Source: Flavobacterium sharifuzzamanii
GTDB taxonomy: Bacteria > Bacteroidota > Bacteroidia > Flavobacteriales > Flavobacteriaceae
Direction of reading: 5' to 3'
Length of the DNA stretch: 64,000 bases
Assembly (NCBI RefSeq): GCF_003254585.1
Contig: NZ_QJGZ01000033.1
Span: forward strand, 1-64,000
This document shows positions 27,766 to 35,869 of the stretch, one piece after another (within the stretch, counting starts at the first letter, position 1; each line of letters begins with the position of its first letter). A program made the translations under genes and the position numbers. The notes under the pieces were generated by a model. That model was not told the origin of the DNA and made no database searches. It worked only from the letters and a program-made list of their open reading frames with translations.

Positions 27766-28224
27766 TTAAGAACGCGGTTTAGCTAGATTTCTATCATACA
27801 TAACAATAGTTCCCGCTACGGCTACATTCAAACTTTTTTCTGATTTAAACTTTACTAAATGATGGCATTTTTCCATTACTTTTTTAGATAAGCCATGATC
27901 TTCTGCGCCCAATATATAAACACAGCGTCTAGGATGTTCAAAGGTTTCGAGATCAGTCGCTTTTTCAGATAATTCAACGCCAACTAATCTTGCGCCTTTA
28001 GGTAAATTTTCAAAAAAGGCTTCAAAAGTATCGTAATGAAAATAAGGAATTGCTTTTACCGCATCGTGCGTATCGCAGGCTTGTTTGGCATATCGATTTC
28101 CGATGGTAAATATAAAAGTAGCGCCTAAGTTTTGAGCCGATCGCCACAAAACACCTAAGTTTTCCGGTGTTTTTCCATTTTGTATTCCTATACCAAAGTA
28201 TTCATTTGTAAAATTATTGCTCAT
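27766..28224 (-). CDS. TrmH/SpoU-family RNA 2'-O-methyltransferase
   Basis: This compact (152-aa) SPOUT methyltransferase has motif 1 PENLGVLWRSAQNLGA (Asn/Arg for RNA binding), motif 2 CVYILGAEDHGLS (SAM pocket in the trefoil knot) and motif 3 LNVAVAGTIVMYDR. It methylates a ribose in tRNA or rRNA; the target base is not predictable. The frame is open to a TTG 15 bases upstream, but the ATG at 28222-28224 fits the family start (MSNNFTNEYFGIGI). It is a housekeeping gene, probably outside the eCIS operon, whose last gene ends about 190 bases to the right. Confidence 0.9.
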   Translation of the reverse strand: MSNNFTNEYFGIGIQNGKTPENLGVLWRSAQNLGATFIFTIGNRYAKQACDTHDAVKAIPYFHYDTFEAFFENLPKGARLVGVELSEKATDLETFEHPRRCVYILGAEDHGLSKKVMEKCHHLVKFKSEKSLNVAVAGTIVMYDRNLAKPRS

Positions 28225-28339
28225 GGGGCAAAAGTACAAACTGTATGCAGATAAATCAATTTTTTTGGTCAGGCAAAAAAAAATTGTTGCTGAAATTAAT
28301 TAAGCATGCGTGAACCATTGTATTGAAGTTTTAAATCGT

Positions 28340-28375
28340 TGAGCAGTTTTGTCTTATTAAGTTGAAAACTGCTCA
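28340..28375 (-). terminator. Long perfect inverted repeat at the end of the eCIS operon
   Basis: TGAGCAGTTTT (28340-28350) is repeated in inverse orientation at 28365-28375, with a 14-base loop. It follows the last gene of the 32-kb minus-strand operon by 37 bases. The downstream T-tract on the minus strand is weak, so it may be an mRNA-stabilising stem rather than an efficient intrinsic terminator. Confidence 0.5.
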
Positions 28376-28411
28376 TTGATTTATTTTAAATTGAAACATT
28401 TAGATAATATT

Positions 28412-29530
28412 TTAAAACGCCGAAAACCCTGTTTTTACACTTTGATACATTGGCTTGTGTGTTAAATTATCTATTCTATAAGATTCTCCAGCTCCAGGAG
28501 TATAGTTATTTGGAATAGTGCCAGTTGTAAAAGATCCCGAAGGTTTTGTCATTCCAAAAGTAGATTCAGAACCTTTTTTAAGGGTCGTTTGATTTAGAAA
28601 TTGAAATACACAAGCGCCTAAAAAGTTGCCTCTCGGATGTGAATTTTGTATTTGAGAAAGAACCCATTCTGCCTGATTTTGTTCTGTTTTTACAGGCCAA
28701 CCTGGATCCTGTTTGATCGGAGTACCCATTTCTGCGAAGAAAAAAGGAGTATTAGGAAAATAAGATGGAAATGTATTATCTATATAGTTCTTAATATATG
28801 CACCAATATTCTGCGGATTTGTTGAGGCAATAAATCGGGTGTTCCAAACATTCTCTAAACCTATAGCTTGCAATGCAGCACGAAGATTTTGAATAGCAAT
28901 AATTCCAGGAATGTCTTTATTTGTCGGGTCTGCAAATGAAACTGGAGAAGTAATTGGCAGTAAATTTGATGCAGGAATTCCCATACTGTTTTCAATATTG
29001 ACAAGAATCTGAATCATCTTTGCAACATCAGTAACAGTAAAATCTCCTGCAAGATCAAATTCATTTCCAATTCCCCATATTCCCGCAGCTTTATGAGGAG
29101 TAGTTCCAGCATTGTAAATTTCGGTTACCATTGCTTTAATATCAGGAGTCACATCTGTTTCTCCCTTGTTTAATTTTTTCAAAAAATAATTAGAAATAGG
29201 AACAAAAACCATAATGTTATTAGCCGCACATTCATTTAAAAAGGACATATGCGATCTCTTATACGGCCCCGGTTCCTGACCAGGAAAAGGAGGTATATTC
29301 CAATCGTATAGATGTAAAAAATTTACTCTAAGATCATTGGCAAAATTAGAAAGATCACCACGACCGCCATTTTCTTTTCCCCATATAAGGGGAAAGGTAG
29401 AATTGGTAAAATCGGTGTCAAAATACTTTTGCGGAGGATTTAACGCATCATCTGATGGTGCTGGAACATAAGCACTTCCTCGCATAGGAAATAATGCCGA
29501 AGCATTTGGAATTCTAGAAATGTCGCTCAT
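28412..29530 (-). CDS. Glycoside-hydrolase-like TIM-barrel protein of the eCIS cargo island
   Basis: The 372-aa protein lacks a signal peptide. It resembles clan GH-A enzymes, especially beta-glucanosyltransferase-like members: MRGSAYVPAP near residue 16, NDLRVNFLHLYDWN (65-78), GIGNEFD with Asn156-Glu157 as candidate acid/base, and FFFAEMGTP with Glu267 as candidate nucleophile. The spacing of the two glutamates (110 residues) suits this fold. It is the last gene of the eCIS operon. It lacks the DNRP...QRK motif of the other cargo proteins, so it may be loaded differently, act as a binding or release factor, or be an independent passenger. The substrate could be a beta-glucan; this is inference. 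Confidence 0.65.
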   Translation of the reverse strand: MSDISRIPNASALFPMRGSAYVPAPSDDALNPPQKYFDTDFTNSTFPLIWGKENGGRGDLSNFANDLRVNFLHLYDWNIPPFPGQEPGPYKRSHMSFLNECAANNIMVFVPISNYFLKKLNKGETDVTPDIKAMVTEIYNAGTTPHKAAGIWGIGNEFDLAGDFTVTDVAKMIQILVNIENSMGIPASNLLPITSPVSFADPTNKDIPGIIAIQNLRAALQAIGLENVWNTRFIASTNPQNIGAYIKNYIDNTFPSYFPNTPFFFAEMGTPIKQDPGWPVKTEQNQAEWVLSQIQNSHPRGNFLGACVFQFLNQTTLKKGSESTFGMTKPSGSFTTGTIPNNYTPGAGESYRIDNLTHKPMYQSVKTGFSAF

Positions 29531-29621
29531 TTTTGTAGTTTTTAAAGATTAATATTTAGAAAATTTGCAATTAAGATTTGTTTTCTAATTCTAGTAATAA
29601 TTAGAGTTTTTGTGTTTAATT

Positions 29622-31277
29622 TCATCTAAACCATTCGATACCATTTTTTATTTTTTTTACACCCCAAGAGAAGGTGTCAACAACTTTTGGAAGAATAAAA
29701 CTTGGAACTTCACCCAATACTCTGTCTGTTGTTCTTGCAACAGATTTAACAATTTCCGGAGTATATTTTGCAGTAGTATCTGATAATTTGTCTGCCAATG
29801 GGCTTGCAAAGCTTGCTACGGTATCAATGACTTTTCCCGGTATCGTGCCTCTTCCTATATAACTATTTTGATCCTGAAGGGCTCTGGCCGCTTTTAGACC
29901 TAGATAAGGAATTAAACCTGAACCAGTTGCCGTTGGCTGAACAGTTTTTCTTTGTAACCATAAATGATTATTTTGATGTCGCTGTAAAAGAAGAGTTTTG
30001 TAGCTATTATAAACCTGAGCAACCATAAAACTTTTATCTAGAACACGTGGTCCAGTATCGTCGGTAACTAATATCCTTGCGATATCAAATAAATAGGAAT
30101 TGAGCAAATCATGTATCCTTCTGTCTTTCTCTGTTGGAGTAATTGAATTATCAGCATCAATTGCATCGCCAAGTTTTAAGACTACATTTACATAATGCAT
30201 TGCCCTTGTATTTACAGAATCCCGATTTAATTTTTTCTGCCTTTTAGTTTTAAGCGATTTTTTATAGTTTTTCCCATATATCTTTCTGTTTCTTAAAGGG
30301 GCGGGCCCTCCCAGATCTTTTGCAATATTGATATGGTCTTTTTGTCTGTGATCTGTCCTCGCATTTTTCATTGGAGCAATGGTATGCCTATGCAAACCAA
30401 CTATTTGGGAATAAGGACGATCTGTATAATCATCTTCTTCACTTTTTTCTTTGTCAGTCATGAGTTCAGAGGCTAATGTATGCACGCCTATTTCGTGAGC
30501 AATCATACCAGCAATATCACCAACAGATGATATCCTCAAAAACCAATCAGCCATATTAATCAGAATAGCTGTGCCGCTTTTCCGTGTGTCAGCAGGATTA
30601 GTCCCGTTCATTTTTACAACATTCACAAAAATTGCTCGTAGAGTGCCCGTTTTTGTAGCTTTTAAAGCTTCTTGAACGTATCTCATTACGATTGTTAGCT
30701 TATTTGATTCTTCTAGAGAAAGTGTTCCGGTGTAATCAGCGCCAGCAGCATGAATAATAGCTAATTGTGCAACATTTGCTTTTCTTTGCAAACTGTTGCT
30801 TTGAGATATTTTTGTATTGCCAGACTGCGGTTTTGCTTTCATTTGCAATGCTTTTTGTCCCATAACATCAGCTTCTTTTTCCAAATCATTATCATCATTC
30901 ACATTCACCTTTCCCTTCATTTGCAAAGTAGGTTTTACCCTGCCTTGTTTTTGCTGTACTACATGCCAAGCTTCGTGAGGCAAATGTTTTTCTTGTCCTG
31001 ATGCAATATGAATATCTGAGCCTTGCGCATAGGCATGAGCATTAAGTTGAGCTGGTTTGTCAGAATTATAATGAACTTTGACATCATCCATAGAATGGCC
31101 AGAAAGATTTTCTATTCCTGATTTTAAATTGTCGGGTAGGCCAGTGTTGCTTGCTTTTCTTTGTAAAATAGAGGCAGGGCGATTGTCCTGAAGTGCTCTT
31201 GCTTTATTTTGAACAGTTTTCTGACTTAAATTAATATCATTGGATTGCGTTTTGGTCTTTACATAACTATTTTTCAT
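29622..31277 (-). CDS. eCIS cargo: DUF4157 protein with C-terminal HExxxH domain
   Basis: The 551-aa protein has the cargo motif DNRPASILQRK at 31-41. A DUF4157 domain (46-147) contains HEAWH (101-105) and EKEADVMG as the putative third zinc ligand. A second QRK junction lies near 164. The C-terminal effector region carries AHEIGVHTLASE (260-271). HEIGVH is an HExxxH arrangement, as in DUF1704/MATCAP-type metallopeptidases, rather than the usual HExxH. The last ~100 residues contain a second LWLQRK and a possible amphipathic helical tail. DUF4157 is a recurrent module of eCIS-associated proteins. A protease effector is inferred. Confidence 0.8.
   Translation of the reverse strand: MKNSYVKTKTQSNDINLSQKTVQNKARALQDNRPASILQRKASNTGLPDNLKSGIENLSGHSMDDVKVHYNSDKPAQLNAHAYAQGSDIHIASGQEKHLPHEAWHVVQQKQGRVKPTLQMKGKVNVNDDNDLEKEADVMGQKALQMKAKPQSGNTKISQSNSLQRKANVAQLAIIHAAGADYTGTLSLEESNKLTIVMRYVQEALKATKTGTLRAIFVNVVKMNGTNPADTRKSGTAILINMADWFLRISSVGDIAGMIAHEIGVHTLASELMTDKEKSEEDDYTDRPYSQIVGLHRHTIAPMKNARTDHRQKDHINIAKDLGGPAPLRNRKIYGKNYKKSLKTKRQKKLNRDSVNTRAMHYVNVVLKLGDAIDADNSITPTEKDRRIHDLLNSYLFDIARILVTDDTGPRVLDKSFMVAQVYNSYKTLLLQRHQNNHLWLQRKTVQPTATGSGLIPYLGLKAARALQDQNSYIGRGTIPGKVIDTVASFASPLADKLSDTTAKYTPEIVKSVARTTDRVLGEVPSFILPKVVDTFSWGVKKIKNGIEWFR
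30836..31142 (-). repeat. DUF4157 module, copy 1 of 3
   Basis: This stretch encodes the DUF4157 domain and is highly similar at DNA level to 33670-33977 and 35370-35677. Long tracts are identical over tens of bases, while the sequences that follow in the three genes are unrelated. Such homology can drive recombination between cargo genes. Confidence 0.8.
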
Positions 31278-31312
31278 ATTGTTTTTCTATTAAAATATTG
31301 CAAAACTGGTTA

Positions 31313-32305
31313 TTAGATCAATTTATTTATCTCATCCTTTATTTCATCTCCAAATTTTCCTTTAGGGATATTATGGGCAAATAGGTATTTTTTCATGTCG
31401 TCTATGGAATAAATATTTTCGATTTCAAAAATATGCGGATAGCTTGCAACCATAGAAAGCATGTGCTGTACTAATAATTTTGCCCATTTTTCAGCTGAAT
31501 CAGGGATTAAAGCGTTAAAATCATAAAGCCCCCATACGTTAACCATCAGATCTCCTTTAACGTCAGATTTTTTTGTGATTTTTTTAGTTCTTACAGCTTG
31601 TTCTATTGTTTGCATTCCTCCACCGTGCATACTTTCGCCATGGCCGCCTGTAGTTTTTTTCGAGTTTGCAGTTAACGGAATAGAGTTTCTAATTTGAATT
31701 GTCCAAGTCATAAGATTTTCAATATCACTTCGTGTCGGAGGATCCATGTTTTCTGCGGCATCGAGAGTGTTTTTCATAGCAGTTGTCAAATATTTTGGAG
31801 CATATTCATAACCAGGAAAATCTTTCATTGATTCTAATGTTAGAACTAAATTATCTCTAGCTTGTTCCAGTGTTTTACCTTTTACATTATTAATTGCCAT
31901 ATGATTAAAAGTTGTAAAAGCGGTTGTATGTTCTCCTTGATGCCCTCCAGGTAAATTTGTTCCTGGACGACTTTTAGAAATTTTGACGTTTGTTATTACA
32001 TTTGATTCTACTTTTATTGAAATGGTCTGCTTTTGTATCGGATCTGTACTAGCCGATATGGGTTTTTGTTCGTTTGTAGAATTTTTTGTTACAATCTGAA
32101 CATTATTTTCTTGTATTTCTTTCTTTTGAATTACAGCATTTGGTCTGTTATCGACTAGATATTTATCTTTTTTTTGCGTTACAGAAGCGGTTCTTTTATC
32201 TTGTAAATAATGTCCAGATTTCCCCGAATGTGCTGTTTGCACAGACGACAACCCAACAGAAATTGGCTGCTGTTTATTTTCTATTGGATTATGATAAGTC
32301 TGCAT
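31313..32305 (-). CDS. Probable eCIS cargo protein without DUF4157
   Basis: The 330-aa protein has two tandem versions of the cargo motif at residues 36-46 (DKRTASVTQKK) and 52-62 (DNRPNAVIQKK). A disordered linker follows to about 110, then a globular domain with the conserved-looking LPGGHQGEHTTAFTTF (about 117-132), GGHGESMHGGGMQ and VNVWGLYDFNAL. The clustered His residues suggest a metal or nucleotide site, but I recognise no enzyme family. It sits 35 bases upstream of the HExxxH cargo gene. Membership of the cargo set rests on the shared N-terminal motif and on its position. Confidence 0.7.
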   Translation of the reverse strand: MQTYHNPIENKQQPISVGLSSVQTAHSGKSGHYLQDKRTASVTQKKDKYLVDNRPNAVIQKKEIQENNVQIVTKNSTNEQKPISASTDPIQKQTISIKVESNVITNVKISKSRPGTNLPGGHQGEHTTAFTTFNHMAINNVKGKTLEQARDNLVLTLESMKDFPGYEYAPKYLTTAMKNTLDAAENMDPPTRSDIENLMTWTIQIRNSIPLTANSKKTTGGHGESMHGGGMQTIEQAVRTKKITKKSDVKGDLMVNVWGLYDFNALIPDSAEKWAKLLVQHMLSMVASYPHIFEIENIYSIDDMKKYLFAHNIPKGKFGDEIKDEINKLI

Positions 32306-32402
32306 TAATTAACTAGTTTTAATAAAATTTGTAAAAACATGATTATTTAAGAAATGAAGTCTTTTAGATAGTTTCATCATTTGTATAGTTTTTTATTTAC
32401 TA

Positions 32403-34112
32403 TCATTCAGCTTCTTTGCTGTATTTTTTTATAAAATCATCATACGTTATAATAAGAATTGGTAAGCCTTCATTTTTATTTTGCCAAGCGGCTATATCCT
32501 GTACATGTAATGCACCTAGTGATGCAACTGCATAGCCGCCTTCAGTAATGGCTCTTTTCAAGCCCGCAAGCATCACCACATTTCTATGCTTCATGCCCAT
32601 TTCTGAATCTCCTTTTAGAGCTTCTGGGGCCATTTCTGCAGCGCCTGCGCGCTCAACCATATCTTTATCTTTTAAATCTGGATAGACGGTAGTGATATTT
32701 TTTCTTGATGCTATTCTAAGTGCAGCAAAGGCTTTTGTATAGTTGTCTGTATATGTTTCTCCTTTTCTATCTTCTTTTTTGGATTCAACAACAGCGGTAT
32801 AAGCGGCCCTTACAATTGCTGGCAAAGCCTCTAGTATTTCTGGTTTTTTTAGAAAAGTTTCCATTGACTCATCTTGTTTATAGCTATTTCCAGCAGGTGA
32901 TTTAGGTCGTCTAATGCCTTTTGCTTTATCACCTTCACCTTCTATGTAATACAATGTTCCATATGCATCTCTATATCTAGGTTTACTGCCAGCATTGGTT
33001 CTCCAAGTTTCAATTGTCTGATCTTTGACACTAATAATTTTTTCAACTTCTACTTTGGGAGCATCTCCTATCGGATAAGGCGTGTTAGTTGCGGGCTGAG
33101 CTGTGGTTCGTTGTTCTTCAGTTGGTGCACGCATATAAGCAAAAGCATGCAAAGCTTTGGCGAGTCCTAATTCTATTTGATGCAGAGCAGAATAATCGGG
33201 ATTAGCTAAAATGCTTAGATTTTTATTTACTCCTTCACCATCTCCCATTTTAGTTTTTCTAAAAACGGCACTACTCTCTACTAATGTTTTTGCGCCTTGT
33301 TGATTTGAAGCTTTTAATAGTGATTTAATTGGAGTATATCCATGATTTTCACCAATTAGAAAAAAGGTAGACTCTGGAGCTCCTGGTATTGCAGATGGAA
33401 AAGGTAATCTATACCACAAGGCTACATCTTCTAATAATCCGCATTTTACAGGTCTGCCACTATCGTGTGCTTCATATTCTGCGTTAGAAATATAGTTTCG
33501 AATATAATCATCAGATAACCAAGTGGCATTTTTAGGCTGATAAGCAGGAGTGCCTTCAGCTCCTTCTACGGGAGGCGCTTTTGGAACACCTTCTATAAGA
33601 ACCTTTCTTTGTACTGCTATAGATGTTGTAGCAGTTATTTTATTTTCTGAATTTACGCTTTCAGTTTCCGATTTCATTTGCAAAGCTTTCGCTCCCATAA
33701 CATCAGCTTCTTTTTCTAAACCTTTATCATCATTCACATTCACTTTGCCCTTCATTTGCAAAGTAGGTTTTACTCTGCCTTGTTTTTGCTGTACAACGTG
33801 CCATGCTTCGTGAGGCAAATGTTTTTCCTGTCCTGATGCAATATGAATATTAGTTCCTTGTGCATAAGCATGCGCATTGAGTTGAGCTGGTTTATCAGAA
33901 TTATAATGAACTTTGACATCATCCATGGAATGACCAGAAAGGCTTTCTATTCCAGATTTTAAATTGTCGGGCAGGCCAGTGTTGTTTGCTTTTCTTTGCA
34001 AAATAGAAGCAGGGCGATTGTCTTGTAAGGCAATTGCTTTGTTCTGAATGGGTTTTTCATTCAGGCTATTCGCAACAGATTGTGTTGTAGCTTTTTCATA
34101 ACTATTTTCCAT
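32403..34112 (-). CDS. eCIS cargo: DUF4157 protein with EreA/ChaN/TraB-like C-terminal domain
   Basis: The 569-aa protein has the cargo motif DNRPASILQRK at 31-41. The DUF4157 domain (46-147) has HEAWH at 101-105. A linker with a further VQRK (167-170) precedes a C-terminal domain from about 200. That domain contains FFLIGENHGYTP (250-261), TLVESSA, and at its end ASLGALHVQDIAAW (His536). The pattern of GEnHG, an ES pair and a terminal GALH resembles the EreA/ChaN/TraB-TIKI superfamily of metal-dependent hydrolases. The assignment of the C-terminal fold is tentative. The first 150 residues are nearly the same as in the neighbouring cargo gene at 29622. Confidence 0.75.
   Translation of the reverse strand: MENSYEKATTQSVANSLNEKPIQNKAIALQDNRPASILQRKANNTGLPDNLKSGIESLSGHSMDDVKVHYNSDKPAQLNAHAYAQGTNIHIASGQEKHLPHEAWHVVQQKQGRVKPTLQMKGKVNVNDDKGLEKEADVMGAKALQMKSETESVNSENKITATTSIAVQRKVLIEGVPKAPPVEGAEGTPAYQPKNATWLSDDYIRNYISNAEYEAHDSGRPVKCGLLEDVALWYRLPFPSAIPGAPESTFFLIGENHGYTPIKSLLKASNQQGAKTLVESSAVFRKTKMGDGEGVNKNLSILANPDYSALHQIELGLAKALHAFAYMRAPTEEQRTTAQPATNTPYPIGDAPKVEVEKIISVKDQTIETWRTNAGSKPRYRDAYGTLYYIEGEGDKAKGIRRPKSPAGNSYKQDESMETFLKKPEILEALPAIVRAAYTAVVESKKEDRKGETYTDNYTKAFAALRIASRKNITTVYPDLKDKDMVERAGAAEMAPEALKGDSEMGMKHRNVVMLAGLKRAITEGGYAVASLGALHVQDIAAWQNKNEGLPILIITYDDFIKKYSKEAE
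33670..33977 (-). repeat. DUF4157 module, copy 2 of 3
   Basis: This is the second copy of the DUF4157-coding segment, closest to copy 1. Differences are mostly single, often synonymous, bases. Confidence 0.8.
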
Positions 34113-34301
34113 ATTATATTTTATTAGAATATTGGGAACCCGTTATTAAATCTGTGACTTGGCTTTTTTTCTTATTGCGTTTTGTTTGGATAAGTTTTCA
34201 TTATTTTTAGGTTTATTCTAGTTTTTTTTTGAAAATGAAGTCAATTACTACTTAGGAGTCTAAAAAAACTAGTGCTAATATTTAAAAAAATATAAAATTC
34301 C

Positions 34302-34673
34302 TTATCTGCCAGTTTTTGCGGCTGCGGCTGCGGCTGCCGCCGCTCTTTTTTGTTGTAAATGCTTTCTTAGTTCAGCCCTTTTCGCTTCTCTTTTTCCGTC
34401 TAGTTTTGCTCGAGCGGCTGCATGCTGTTTACTTTTTACCTGTCCATGACCTGGGTCTTTTCTATCCATCCCTGTGCCTGAAGCTTTTTTAGGATGATCT
34501 GCTAGTTGTATCACATTATTATTAGATATTCCATCTTCTATTTTTCTTTGCAAAACAGATTTTGGACGGTTATCTACAATTGCTGAATTCTTGCCATTAT
34601 TTTTTTTCTGTGCTACAGAACTTGCTACAGATTGGCTTTTATTATTAGTTGTTTTGTTAGTGTAAGTATTCAT
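34302..34673 (-). CDS. Small Lys/Arg/Ala-rich eCIS cargo candidate
   Basis: This 123-aa protein has the cargo motif DNRPKSVLQRK at 34-44 and then NNNVIQLADH. The C-terminal half is strongly basic and helical (AAARAKLDGKREAKRAEL), ending in QQKRA, a run of alanines and KTGR. The alanine run is coded by GC-rich GCN codons unlike the surrounding AT-rich DNA. The tail resembles histone-H1-like or membrane-active cationic helices. No enzymatic domain fits in the remaining length. It could be a nucleic-acid-binding or pore-forming payload, or an assembly factor; I cannot decide. Confidence 0.65.
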   Translation of the reverse strand: MNTYTNKTTNNKSQSVASSVAQKKNNGKNSAIVDNRPKSVLQRKIEDGISNNNVIQLADHPKKASGTGMDRKDPGHGQVKSKQHAAARAKLDGKREAKRAELRKHLQQKRAAAAAAAAAKTGR

Positions 34674-34747
34674 GTTTTCTTTAAATTTGGTTAATTAATT
34701 GTACGTTGCTAGGTTTAGTTTTGGAGTTTAAAGGTTGTATTATAATT

Positions 34748-35866
34748 TCATAGATTAGTTTCTTTCAGTTTAGCTCCTTCTATTGTATACCGAGGAGAAC
34801 CTACAGGTTGAACATGAAGGGTTTGTTTAAATTCTGTTGGAAGGTTTTTAACTGTTTTTGATCCTTTTGTTACTGTTTTTCTTTTAAGAATTTTCATTTT
34901 GTATTTAATTTGAGTGCCATTATTCGCACTTAGTAGATTGTTTGCTCTATTCTCAATGGTTTTATGTCGCCCATTCATTGAAGAAGTAATGGGGACAATA
35001 TTTTTGAAATTTCCAGTGCCCCCCAATTGATCATTAACCATGTGCCCTCCAACCCAGCTCCCTCCAAGAAATTTCTTTACCTTTTGTGCTTCCGCTCTTG
35101 GTCCTTTTTCAACACCAGTCGGCAGATATATATGATTTATCCATCCAGAGGTATAATCATCTATTTTATTTCTTACAGTCATTGTTTGTTTTTTTAAAGC
35201 AACCTTAGGAGGGGAAGCTTTCTTAGCATTTAACTTAGCCTTTTTGTTTTGCTTTTTAGCTTTTTGTATGATAAGAGATTTTAATTGATTGGGTTTGTTG
35301 GAATTGTTACGGAGAGACTTTTGATCTACAGAATAGTTTTTATTTTGATACTTTAAGCTATTCTCCTTTGTTTTAGTTTGCAAAGCTTTAGCCCCCATAA
35401 CATCAGCTTCCTTCTCCAAACCAATATCATCATTTATGTTCACTTTGCCTTTCATCTGTAAAGTAGGTTTTACTCGTCCTTGTTTTTGTTGTACTACATG
35501 CCATGCTTCGTGAGGCAAATGTTTTTCTTGTCCAGAGGCTAAATGAATATTTGATCCTTGAGCGTAGGCATGAGCATTAAGTTGTGCAGGCTTGTTTGAG
35601 TTGTAATGAACTTTTACATCATCCATAGAATGACCGGAAAGATTTTCGATTCCTAATTTTAGATTATCGGGCAGACCAGTGTTGTTTGTTTTTCTTTGAA
35701 TAGGAGAAAATGAAGAGGTAATTGCTGTTGAATTTTTAGCAATTTTTTGCTGTACAACAGAATATTCCCGATTATTTTTTAACTGTATAGCATTGGTACT
35801 GCTGCTTGTGTTTGAAGCAGTTTCAAGCGTTTTAACGTCTAATATTTTTTTGTATTGCTGTATCAT
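34748..35866 (-). CDS. eCIS cargo: DUF4157 protein with C-terminal DNA/RNA non-specific endonuclease-like domain
   Basis: The 372-aa protein carries NNREYSVVQQK at 31-41 (cargo motif variant) and SPIQRK at 54-59. The DUF4157 domain (64-165) has HEAWH at 119-123. A Lys-rich linker (201-228) leads to a nuclease-like domain with GGHMVNDQLGGTGNFKNIVP (273-292) and SMNGRHKTIE. The G-H-x-x-x-D-x-L-G-G-x-G...N-I-V-P...N...H pattern is that of the ββα-metal non-specific endonuclease group, with His275 as candidate general base. It probably degrades nucleic acid in the target cell. No immunity gene is obvious next to it, consistent with a eukaryotic or non-self target. Confidence 0.8.
   Translation of the reverse strand: MIQQYKKILDVKTLETASNTSSSTNAIQLKNNREYSVVQQKIAKNSTAITSSFSPIQRKTNNTGLPDNLKLGIENLSGHSMDDVKVHYNSNKPAQLNAHAYAQGSNIHLASGQEKHLPHEAWHVVQQKQGRVKPTLQMKGKVNINDDIGLEKEADVMGAKALQTKTKENSLKYQNKNYSVDQKSLRNNSNKPNQLKSLIIQKAKKQNKKAKLNAKKASPPKVALKKQTMTVRNKIDDYTSGWINHIYLPTGVEKGPRAEAQKVKKFLGGSWVGGHMVNDQLGGTGNFKNIVPITSSMNGRHKTIENRANNLLSANNGTQIKYKMKILKRKTVTKGSKTVKNLPTEFKQTLHVQPVGSPRYTIEGAKLKETNL
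35370..35677 (-). repeat. DUF4157 module, copy 3 of 3
   Basis: This is the third copy of the DUF4157-coding segment. It is somewhat more diverged than copies 1 and 2 but still shares long identical tracts around the HEAWHVVQQ codons. Confidence 0.8.
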
Positions 35867-35869
35867 TTT

